DNA of 64,000 nt, from assembly GCF_900111735.1 (NCBI RefSeq), contig NZ_FOHW01000013.1, forward strand, positions 1 through 64,000, read 5' to 3'. Shown here piece by piece: positions 56,677 through 64,000 of the stretch. The position numbers and the translations under genes were made by a program. This stretch comes from Pseudomonas graminis (GTDB taxonomy: Bacteria > Pseudomonadota > Gammaproteobacteria > Pseudomonadales > Pseudomonadaceae). The stretch's first letter is position 1. Each line of letters begins with the position of its first letter. The notes beneath the pieces are model-generated. The model made no database searches and had not been told where the DNA came from. It saw only the letters and a program-made list of their open reading frames with translations.

Positions 56677-57342
56677 ATGGAAGATGAAACGGATATCCAG
56701 CCGCCACCCCACTCACAACCGACCGAGTCAGATAACAATAACAAGGCAACAGTGCCAAACCCGAAAAACACCCGCAGGACCAAACGAAAATCACCCGGCA
56801 AGAGTTCAATTCCGCTGTACGAAGATCTGCAGGCAGTGTCGCCCGTGGGCAAGAGTGCGGCTGAACAGGCAATGGTCTACGCCGGCCAGCTTCAGAACGC
56901 CCCGGGCTTCCCATGGCATCACGAGATGAAGCACCCACCTCCGGCGCCAGTATTCGAAGCGCCTTACATCACCGGTGCCGACCCCGAAGGCCCTACCGAC
57001 GCCCAGCTGAATGTGGGCATTTACATCAACATCCCGCGCTCGCCGAAGTTGTGGTTCGGGGATCACCTGAAGCTGCGCTGGGGCCACAACACCTTCTACA
57101 CCACCGTCGGCAAGGTAGAAGGCCGCAAAGGCCCTCGACTGGTTCAGTACCTCAACAATGAAACCCTGGCGGACTACGAAAGCGGATGCGTCGAGGTGCG
57201 CTACGAAGTGGTGCGGCGCGCCAGGCTCGTCGGCATCTCGGAAACGCTGACCGTCAACTTGCCCCGCCTGAGGAAGCGACGCGGCAAGGGCTCGCCACCG
57301 GGACGTCCACCGCGACGGCGCCGGATGCAGCCGAAACCGTAA
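56677..57342 (+). CDS. Single Ig-like module protein with basic tails
   Basis: I do not recognise this 221-aa protein. A disordered N-terminus (residues 1-90) has polar and basic stretches (KNTRRTKRKSPGKSS). One Ig-like module follows (about 95-195) with GDHLKLRWG. VEVRYEVVRRARLVGISETLTVNLP is strikingly like VRQLRYDVLRDGHLIGVSKTIDVNV in module 3 of the gene at 59933. The C-terminus is Arg/Pro-rich (RKRRGKGSPPGRPPRRRR). No signal peptide. The ATG at 56677 follows AAGGAG. It converges on the autotransporter gene. Confidence 0.72.
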   Translation: MEDETDIQPPPHSQPTESDNNNKATVPNPKNTRRTKRKSPGKSSIPLYEDLQAVSPVGKSAAEQAMVYAGQLQNAPGFPWHHEMKHPPPAPVFEAPYITGADPEGPTDAQLNVGIYINIPRSPKLWFGDHLKLRWGHNTFYTTVGKVEGRKGPRLVQYLNNETLADYESGCVEVRYEVVRRARLVGISETLTVNLPRLRKRRGKGSPPGRPPRRRRMQPKP

Positions 57343-57349
57343 ACGCACG

Positions 57350-57390
57350 TAAAAAGCCCCGACTGCATCGCTGCAGCCGGGGCCTTGGAA
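57350..57390 (-). terminator. Terminator of the autotransporter gene
   Basis: Read on the minus strand, GGCCCCGGCTGCA and TGCAGTCGGGGC pair with one mismatch and are followed by a run of five T residues. It lies between the convergent stops at 57342 and 57417 and may also stop the plus-strand transcript. Confidence 0.8.
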
Positions 57391-57416
57391 CCGCCTTCAA
57401 TCACCTGACGAGAATG

Positions 57417-59612
57417 TCAGAAAGCAAGGCGTAAACCCACGTTCGCACCCCAAGGCTGCTCAACATGCTCACCCTTCATGTAATCGAAATCAGCGTGTAC
57501 CTGGAGTCGCTCGGACAGCGACACCGAAACACCTGCGCCCAATTCTGCACGGGACCCGAACAGGTCGTTGTCAAAACGCTGACCGTTCACGCTGACGTCA
57601 TTACTGCGGGACAACTCATGGGCCAACGCCACCCGTGCGTACGGCTTAACCACGCCGCCGTCCTTCAGGGCGAAGCTGCGTCCCAGCGTACTGCCGACCT
57701 TGCCCAGCATCGACTGAGTCTGGTTGGTCCTGGCCTGCATGCCGTTGTCCAGCGTGTAGCTGCTGCCATCGATCCAGACGCTGGACACCTGCGCAAACGG
57801 CTCGACGAAATACTCATCGCCCAGCTTTATATGCTTGCCGACTTCCAGCGACCCCCCCAGTGCCTTGCTGCTGTAGTTTCCTTTGGCCTTGGTACCATCG
57901 CTCATCGCTACCTTGGACTCGTTATGGAACTGGTTGAGTTTCACCACGCCGTCCAGGTAATAGCCACCCTCGGACAACCACGTGCCATACGCGCCGACGT
58001 AGTAGCTGTCGACCTGGCCCGATGTGCCTCGGCCGATATCCAGATCCGACTTGCTGTAACCGCCCATCAATCCGAGCAACAACTGACCGCTGCCCACCGG
58101 CACAGGCGCGTCCGCACCGAACGACAGGCCCTGCTGCTTCTGGCTGTAATCAACGCCGGACTCCAGCGCCGCATTGAAACGACTGCCATACGTACGCATC
58201 CAGCCGCCGCCCTGCTCCTGGCCGCGCACTTCACCCATGCGACTGCGCAACGTCGTCAACTCGCTGTTCCACACCGTCGGTGCCGTGTTGAACAACGCCA
58301 GCGCACTTTTCGTGGAAGGACTGATCTCCTTGCCGGACCCGACGATAAACCAGTCATTGCCCTGGCGTTCGAGCTCGTAGGAATACACCCCAAGATCCGC
58401 ACGACCGCCCACCAGCCCGAACTCCGCGTCCCCGCCTTCGGTGTGAACCACCCGAAGCGGGTCAAACTCGGCGGGGACGGCTTCGGTGCCGGTGTTCTGG
58501 ATACGCAGACGATGCCTGCCCGACGCCTCACCGTTCACACTGAGCAAATCGCCGGTGCCGTTGTCGAGGTTGATGCGCATGTCGAAACGACCCGAGCCGG
58601 ACAGCGTGCCCAGCGAAAGCGAATGGAAGCCGTCTCCGGTGAAGCCAACGGTGCCGGCATCCAAAGACATAAAACCGATTTCGGTGGGACTGCTCATGAA
58701 CCATTTCGAATCGGAACCAATGGTCATTGAATTTATGCCAAATACGTTGCCTGTAAGGCTCGCCCCATTGGTGAGCCCGACGTCCAACACGCTACCCGGA
58801 TCAGAATGTAAGTCACCCAGCAGTTCACTCTCGTCGACTGTGAAAGACACGTGGCCGCCCTTGACGACCTCTAAAATGTTACCGTTACCTGCGGTTATGC
58901 TGGCACCATTTTTTACATGTATGTCTGTGAAGGCATCATTACCCAAAACATTCTCAACTTTGATGGCTGCTCCCTCAATTGATGTTAATGCTGAATGGTC
59001 AATGACTAGGCTGCCGGTATTAAAGGTTGCAGTTTGTCCAGCGACTCTTCCAGACGAAAGATATGCGCCGTTCTGGAGCCCCACGACATTGCTTCCTCCT
59101 CCGATATTGAGCTTGCCTCCGAATACGCCTACCCCCCATCCGTATCCAGAAGCGTCGGATTGCAATGCGGTGACTGATGAATTCGATATATTTACAGTGC
59201 TGAGAGCCACTGAACTAACGGCAAGGCCGCCACCCTTTATCCAGCTGTCGAGGATATTACCAGCCCCCCCCTCCTGGACCACGACCGCGACGTTTGAACC
59301 ACCTTGAACAACTGAACCTACAATATCCAGCCATTTGCCGGCAACTATACCCTGCCTTACCAAGCCGCCATCATGGATGATAATAGTTCCCCCGTATGCC
59401 ATGACTCTGTCAACCGTTCCACCAGATACATCCAGCTTTCCGAATGCACCAAGTGTATAAGAGTCTGGCTGATCATCAGGTCCGAGATAAATGGAGTTGT
59501 TGCCGATATCAATCCGCTCAAACTCTGACGCTCCTGCCTGCAGACAAACGAGAACACCTGCAATACTTAAACCGAAAGACGTCACCACGCGACGTTTAAA
59601 AAACTGTTTCAA
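57417..59612 (-). CDS. Type V autotransporter with pertactin-like passenger
   Basis: The 731-aa protein has a Sec signal (MKQFFKRRVVTSFGLSIAGVLVCLQAGA), then a beta-helix-type passenger (about 28-450) with repeated short Gly/Ser/Val strands such as GGTIIIHDGGLVRQGIVAGKWLDIVG. The C-terminal translocator barrel (about 465-731) begins near GGGWMRTYGSRFNAALESG and ends in the outer-membrane signature VGLRLAF. The passenger is short and has no protease or RGD motif that I can see, so adhesion or biofilm is only a guess. Passenger DNA is more AT-rich than the barrel DNA. Divergent from the large Ig-like genes. Confidence 0.9.
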   Translation of the reverse strand: MKQFFKRRVVTSFGLSIAGVLVCLQAGASEFERIDIGNNSIYLGPDDQPDSYTLGAFGKLDVSGGTVDRVMAYGGTIIIHDGGLVRQGIVAGKWLDIVGSVVQGGSNVAVVVQEGGAGNILDSWIKGGGLAVSSVALSTVNISNSSVTALQSDASGYGWGVGVFGGKLNIGGGSNVVGLQNGAYLSSGRVAGQTATFNTGSLVIDHSALTSIEGAAIKVENVLGNDAFTDIHVKNGASITAGNGNILEVVKGGHVSFTVDESELLGDLHSDPGSVLDVGLTNGASLTGNVFGINSMTIGSDSKWFMSSPTEIGFMSLDAGTVGFTGDGFHSLSLGTLSGSGRFDMRINLDNGTGDLLSVNGEASGRHRLRIQNTGTEAVPAEFDPLRVVHTEGGDAEFGLVGGRADLGVYSYELERQGNDWFIVGSGKEISPSTKSALALFNTAPTVWNSELTTLRSRMGEVRGQEQGGGWMRTYGSRFNAALESGVDYSQKQQGLSFGADAPVPVGSGQLLLGLMGGYSKSDLDIGRGTSGQVDSYYVGAYGTWLSEGGYYLDGVVKLNQFHNESKVAMSDGTKAKGNYSSKALGGSLEVGKHIKLGDEYFVEPFAQVSSVWIDGSSYTLDNGMQARTNQTQSMLGKVGSTLGRSFALKDGGVVKPYARVALAHELSRSNDVSVNGQRFDNDLFGSRAELGAGVSVSLSERLQVHADFDYMKGEHVEQPWGANVGLRLAF

Positions 59613-59932
59613 TGCAACTGCTCCTCTAATGAGCGGCGATCATAGGAGCCCTAGGAATTATCAGGAAAAATTGGTGATACACATGAGATAGTCCTCTTCC
59701 TATCGCAACGAGTTTTTTTCTTACAGACCAATCCCCGTTCGCTTGTAGGAATATTCGCAAAAAATTAGATTGGTTGATTTAAATAACAATACCCCTTGAC
59801 AACGCACCATAAAATCTATTGCTTCAATAGGACTGAAGGGAAGTTAATATCTTTCAGACACGAGAGCCTGACCCTGAAAAAATTTGGACAAGGTTCCATT
59901 TGCAATCCGAGAAACGAATAACGGTGACTAAA
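59613..59932. promoter_or_regulatory. Divergent AT-rich promoter region, autotransporter / Ig-like operon
   Basis: The region is about 320 bp and very AT-rich, between the autotransporter and the large Ig-like gene. TTGACA at 59796-59801 could be a -35 for the plus strand; no convincing -10 at 16-18 bp is seen. Nothing else recognised. Confidence 0.4.
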
Positions 59933-61774
59933 ATGTGCAAGACCGGAACACACTCTACAGCAAAAAGCCCTTATAAAATGCGAAAAGCTGAACTGGAATT
60001 ACCGATCCCTCGGGTTCCTTTGGCTGATCCCATCGATGGACTTATTAAAACTGACGACCTTCTTGACGATGTGATTGTTGAGATCACTATTTGGAAAGGA
60101 GCCAAGACGAATGATTCTCTGCACCTGACCCTCAACGGCTTTACAGTCGGACAGGAATACACTCTTGATAACCCAATTGAGGGCGCAATTATCGAGCTCG
60201 CTATACCTGTGGATGCCGAATTGACAACAGATGGCGTCTACAGACTCAGGTATGTGACCAGCTCATTTCCTGGTGGTAACACGGCGGAATCGCCTGTGGT
60301 AGACATTAAAGTCGACAGAACCGCACCTGGGGCACACCAGCTCGGGTATATGGATTTTCCAGAAGAGGCGAAGGACGGTCTCACCGCGGCAGAACTCGCG
60401 GCAATGGGCGACACGCTGACAGGTCGCATCTACGGATACACCGGCTTGAGCGGGGGCGACACCATTTTCACTTACTGGGGAAGTATCCCGGGCCCCGAAA
60501 TCGTTCTGACCGGCAACGAAAATGGCGATACCCCTATCGAGGTACCTTTTGACAAGGATTTTTTGTTGTCACTGGGAAACAATCCCGGAGCAACGTATTA
60601 CAGGATCAAAGACCGAGCTGGTAACCTCTCGGCCTCGTCTAAAGAAGTAACTATCACGTTGTTTCTGACAGAGGTCATCACTGATCTTTCGCCTCCAGTC
60701 GTTGAGAATTACGACGGTTTGATTGACTACGGCGACGCACTTTCCAATGTGAAGGTGGATATTCCATCCACCGCTATTCTGCAAGACGGGGATGAGGTAC
60801 TTTTGCGATGGGGCCCGATTCCAATTGGCCCATACCCGGTAGACTTAGACGATTTGAGCCAAGAATTTGTTTTAATATTTGATATTGCGTACGCGACCAT
60901 TGCGCAGGCCGGTGATGGCGTACGTCAATTGCGTTACGACGTGCTGCGCGACGGACACCTGATAGGAGTTTCGAAAACAATTGATGTAAATGTCAAAATT
61001 GAATTGCCTGTACCAGGCACTCTAGAAAAACCTACCATCAAGGGTGGCAGTAGTACTCCGAGCGCTGAGGACAACGTCATTGATGAAAATGACTTCGAAC
61101 TTGATGCTACCGTCATCCTCAGCTGGAACGACAACTTCAACGCCGGCGAGAGCATTCAAATCTACTGGAGTGGACAAGAGGTTTTAATCCCTCCATACAC
61201 CATTACCAACTCCGACACTGCTGCAGGACGACCGCTGCTACTAGTCATCCCAAACTCTGCATTTAAACCTATTGGGACCGGAACTGACATTCGCGTCTAC
61301 TACTCGGTTTCGCAACCGGGCAATCCTAACCAGTCATTCTCTGAAGAGCGGGGAGTCATTGTGCGATCCAAGGATGAGCTCCCGGGTGGATCAGATGGTT
61401 TGGATGCTCCTCAATTTGAGCAACTCAATTCTAACGGAGCGATCAACAGAGAAAATTCCGTGAATGGTGCCCCGATATATATCAAGCCATTCCTGAACAT
61501 TAGCGTAGGGCAAACAATCGTTTTCACATATGAAGCGTACAGCGATCTGGTATCCGATGAGCTCAGTTTCGTATGGACACATACGTCCGCACCGCTTACT
61601 TCTGAGCAGGTCATCGACGGGTACAGATTCTCCGTCCCTCGTAGTGAATTAATGCGCCACTGCTACGGCCATGCGGAGACAACGTACCAAGTGATCAGTG
61701 ATAACGGCACTGGCAATTCGAAAAGAGCGAGCGCTTACGTCGACCTTCGTGTTGCGGGTGTTTGCACCGTTTAA
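59933..61774 (+). CDS. Large Ig-like module protein, five modules
   Basis: The protein is 613 aa from the ATG at 59933; a TTG at 59900 (AAGG upstream) or an ATG at 59978 are alternatives. After a short basic leader without signal peptide come five modules of about 105-125 residues. Their cores read NDSLHLTLNG, GGDTIFTYWG, DGDEVLLRWG, AGESIQIYWSG and VGQTIVFTY. The first two modules match the gene at 55600 and the third matches the gene at 56677. The fold looks like bacterial Ig-like domains of adhesins and secreted repeat proteins. The last module holds two Cys. Function and export route are unknown. A hairpin separates it from the next gene by 48 bp. Confidence 0.75.
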   Translation: MCKTGTHSTAKSPYKMRKAELELPIPRVPLADPIDGLIKTDDLLDDVIVEITIWKGAKTNDSLHLTLNGFTVGQEYTLDNPIEGAIIELAIPVDAELTTDGVYRLRYVTSSFPGGNTAESPVVDIKVDRTAPGAHQLGYMDFPEEAKDGLTAAELAAMGDTLTGRIYGYTGLSGGDTIFTYWGSIPGPEIVLTGNENGDTPIEVPFDKDFLLSLGNNPGATYYRIKDRAGNLSASSKEVTITLFLTEVITDLSPPVVENYDGLIDYGDALSNVKVDIPSTAILQDGDEVLLRWGPIPIGPYPVDLDDLSQEFVLIFDIAYATIAQAGDGVRQLRYDVLRDGHLIGVSKTIDVNVKIELPVPGTLEKPTIKGGSSTPSAEDNVIDENDFELDATVILSWNDNFNAGESIQIYWSGQEVLIPPYTITNSDTAAGRPLLLVIPNSAFKPIGTGTDIRVYYSVSQPGNPNQSFSEERGVIVRSKDELPGGSDGLDAPQFEQLNSNGAINRENSVNGAPIYIKPFLNISVGQTIVFTYEAYSDLVSDELSFVWTHTSAPLTSEQVIDGYRFSVPRSELMRHCYGHAETTYQVISDNGTGNSKRASAYVDLRVAGVCTV

Positions 61775-61780
61775 TACATC

Positions 61781-61806
61781 GGCGGGCCACTGGCCCGCCA
61801 TCTTTT
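61781..61806 (+). terminator. Intercistronic hairpin/terminator
   Basis: GGCGGGCC-ACT-GGCCCGCC, a perfect 8-bp GC stem, followed by ATCTTTT. It ends 16 bp before the next start codon and may act as a partial terminator or attenuator between the two Ig-like genes. Confidence 0.75.
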
Positions 61807-61822
61807 AGAAGGAATATCGTAC

Positions 61823-64000
61823 ATGCAAACCAATAAGAGCTTCACATTACCAAACCCGACAATTTTGAGCTTCGACGATGCCGGAATCGGTGACGTCGAT
61901 GTAGCCGACCCCGCGAAACCCTTGGAGGTACTGGTAGGCCCTTTAAAGCTTAACCCCAAGGACAAGATCGAGTTGTACTGGGGAGCAAACGAAGAACCCG
62001 TATCTTCTTATACCCATACATCAGATTCAGCCATTAGTGACGGGATTTTTACGCTGGTCGTAGACACCCACTGGATAAAGCCGGGACTGACTAACGTCAA
62101 GTACATCTACACGCCGTTCCCTTCGGCGATCCCTGAGCAGTCCAGTGTCATTCAAGTATTGGTCAAGCTTGATATTCCGGGAGGAAAGGATCCAAACCCG
62201 GCTACGCCCTACGAAAACGAAACTTTGGGCACGCCTACGATTTCCCCACCCGGCATCATCACCTCCCCTGAAGGCGTCTCCGTAGAAATCGCTCCATACG
62301 TAAACATGGCCGTAGGTGATGACGTCAAGTTGTCATGGCATGGACAATTCGTTCGGATGGTGATCATGAGTGAGGCTGAAGTCGGAAAGCCAATCATCAT
62401 TCAGGTGCCTAAAGGCGCCATCGAATTCGCGGGCAGTTCGGACATGATCGAAGTCCGGTATGAAATTCGCGACGTCGTGAATAACTGGTCGCGCTGGTCA
62501 CTGCCGACCTATGCGCAGGTTGAAATTGGACGGGATACCTTACCTGCACCGGTCGCACCGCAGGCGCCTGACATGGAGCTCGATCTTGAAAAATTGGCGG
62601 GCTCGCCCGTCCAGACTCTGGTGCTGTCTAACCCGCAGATCGCTAAAAATGATGAGGTCATGTTGTCTGTAGAACGTGAGACCGGCTCGGGTATGCCTCT
62701 GCCTACGTATCGAACGACAAAAGTAGTTCAGAATCCCTTCGGATTTTTGGACTTTTCGCTCCCAAATGATCTTTTCCAACCGATCAGCCAAGGTCGCGTT
62801 CGCATCAGGTATCGGGTAATGAAAACGACCGGCCAGGCATTGGTATCAAAAAATCTACCTTTGAAAATCATCGGGAAGATGATGGAACTGGATCCGCCGA
62901 GAATTCCGTTGGCAGAGCAGAACGAAGGTGTACTGGATCCCACTGCTCATAACGTATTGGTTGAGGTGCCTCCTTACTACTTCATGCTTCCTGGCCAAGA
63001 TGTCAATCTTGTGTGGATGGGCAAAACGGCCGGCGGCGCAAACGTCATGCACGAAGAGCGTAAGAATCTTAGTCATGGTGACATAGGCAATACCTTGCAG
63101 TACGCGATTCCCGACATGAAGGTCAACGCACTGGCTGGCGGCTCTTTGGAGGTTTACTACACCGTTACTTCATTCGAGCGGGAGTTTTTCAAGTCGCCCG
63201 TACTTAACGTGCTGGTTGGCGATGACACTGGAGCTTACTTTCCAGCGCCCTCAATCGATGAACTGGACAGCAGTGGCGTACTGGACCCCGCGAACATTTC
63301 CCTGGAAGCTACGGTACGCATCGCACGGTATCCGGGCATTGCAGTGAATGATCAGGTCACACTGTATTGGGACGGCCAAGGATCCAGCGGTAGTTACACT
63401 GATTTCACCGTGATTAACAGCGGTACCGTCAGTAGAGAAGTGATTTTCAGGGTCAACAAGCGTGTCGTAGAGGCCAATACGAACAGCGACGTGACCGCTT
63501 GGTACGAAGTCGACCGGGGCACTCAAAAGTTCGTCTCCACACAACTGCGATTCCGTGTCGGTAGCATGGTCTACGCGCCGTTGCCCAATCCCACTGTCAA
63601 AGAAGCCAAAGGCGACACGCTCGATCCTGCTGATGCACCCAGCGGCGCGACCGTCTTGATTGCTTCCGATGCGAATCTGGGGGCTGGCGATATCGTTGAA
63701 ACTCGCTGGAGCGGTCCAAAAGGCAGCGGGACAAAGACCAACGTCATCAAGGTCGAGGAGGCATCTCGCGAGCTAGCGGTCGTGTTTGCTAGCCAATTGG
63801 TGACTGCAAATGATGGTCAAACAGTCAACGTCTCCTACACCGTGGAACGCGCTGGTGCCTTGCAACAGTCCGAGGTCGTGAGGCTGCAAATCATGAGCTC
63901 AGTGCTCGAGCTGCCAGCACCTGCCGTCGACTCAGTCGGCGCTGACGGAATTTTGCGTCCCACATTGATCCCAGAATCAGGCGCAACTGTTCGCGTCAGT
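61823..64000 (+). CDS. Giant Ig-like repeat protein, 5' part (runs off the window)
   Basis: The frame is open for all 726 codons to the window edge; the C-terminus is missing. No signal peptide (MQTNKSFTLPNPTILSFDD). Six full modules and the start of a seventh occur at residues about 1-118, 130-237, 240-350, 357-466, 473-580, 584-692 and from 696. Each opens with a P-x-P...DGVLDP-type lead and has the core GD-x-V-x-L-x-W-x-G (W53, W172, W398, W516, W629; module 3 lacks the Trp). Module spacing is 110-119 residues. AGAAGGA precedes the ATG. Probably co-transcribed with the gene at 59933. It could be a large surface or secreted protein; unproven. Confidence 0.82.
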   Translation, partial: MQTNKSFTLPNPTILSFDDAGIGDVDVADPAKPLEVLVGPLKLNPKDKIELYWGANEEPVSSYTHTSDSAISDGIFTLVVDTHWIKPGLTNVKYIYTPFPSAIPEQSSVIQVLVKLDIPGGKDPNPATPYENETLGTPTISPPGIITSPEGVSVEIAPYVNMAVGDDVKLSWHGQFVRMVIMSEAEVGKPIIIQVPKGAIEFAGSSDMIEVRYEIRDVVNNWSRWSLPTYAQVEIGRDTLPAPVAPQAPDMELDLEKLAGSPVQTLVLSNPQIAKNDEVMLSVERETGSGMPLPTYRTTKVVQNPFGFLDFSLPNDLFQPISQGRVRIRYRVMKTTGQALVSKNLPLKIIGKMMELDPPRIPLAEQNEGVLDPTAHNVLVEVPPYYFMLPGQDVNLVWMGKTAGGANVMHEERKNLSHGDIGNTLQYAIPDMKVNALAGGSLEVYYTVTSFEREFFKSPVLNVLVGDDTGAYFPAPSIDELDSSGVLDPANISLEATVRIARYPGIAVNDQVTLYWDGQGSSGSYTDFTVINSGTVSREVIFRVNKRVVEANTNSDVTAWYEVDRGTQKFVSTQLRFRVGSMVYAPLPNPTVKEAKGDTLDPADAPSGATVLIASDANLGAGDIVETRWSGPKGSGTKTNVIKVEEASRELAVVFASQLVTANDGQTVNVSYTVERAGALQQSEVVRLQIMSSVLELPAPAVDSVGADGILRPTLIPESGATVRVS

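Overview
The window reads as a chromosomal segment of a fluorescent-group Pseudomonas. It is GC-rich, full of short palindromic (REP-type) repeats, and its gene blocks match arrangements known from P. aeruginosa and P. fluorescens: an itaconate catabolic cluster ordered like PA0877-PA0886, soxR beside a small monooxygenase as in PA2273/PA2274, ssuD next to sfnR, and acnA next to rlmM. I saw no rRNA, tRNA, prophage, insertion sequence or CRISPR array. All identifications are by eye, from motifs and gene order.

Layout. 1-221 is a structured dispersed repeat whose second copy lies at 26241-26458. 246-10290 is the itaconate block: TRAP transporter, citramalyl-CoA lyase, CoA-transferase, MmgE/PrpD protein, acyl-CoA dehydrogenase and hydratase on the minus strand, with a divergent LysR regulator. 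After a cupin gene, a tandem REP array, an AraC regulator and an alpha/beta hydrolase, 13191-18446 is a 2-deoxyribose regulon (deoC, deoR, a DUF4432 mutarotase-like gene, a FucP-type permease, deoK) that shares operator-like palindromes. 18841-21759 is a DUF979/DUF969 membrane pair with a divergent LysR, followed by a 177-bp tandem repeat. 22592-25810 holds a LysR/PACE efflux pair, an AhpD-like protein and an MFS transporter. 26478-30958 is a periplasmic redox module: a YedY/MsrP-like molybdoenzyme, cytochrome b and an exported protein, divergent from a CopR/HprR-type two-component system, with a perfect 16-bp inverted repeat pair between them.

31158-37491 holds a PL7 alginate lyase and a MarR-controlled AaeB/DUF1656/AaeA/OprM-type efflux operon. 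37724-43799 holds an aldo/keto reductase, zntB, an unknown gene, a PiT phosphate transporter and ssuD. 44002-46637 holds sfnR, a SoxR-controlled monooxygenase with a textbook SoxR promoter, soxR and a coiled-coil unknown. 46802-55319 holds an FAD-binding oxidoreductase, rlmM, acnA, a CPBP protease and an Aer-like chemoreceptor.

55600-64000 is accessory and noticeably more AT-rich. Four co-oriented genes encode proteins built from one Ig-like module of about 110-120 residues with a GD-x-V-x-L-x-W-x-G core and no visible signal peptide. A divergent autotransporter gene sits among them. The last repeat gene runs off the window after 726 codons. This cluster, the covarying three-way-junction repeat element and the redox-module promoter are the parts I would look at first.
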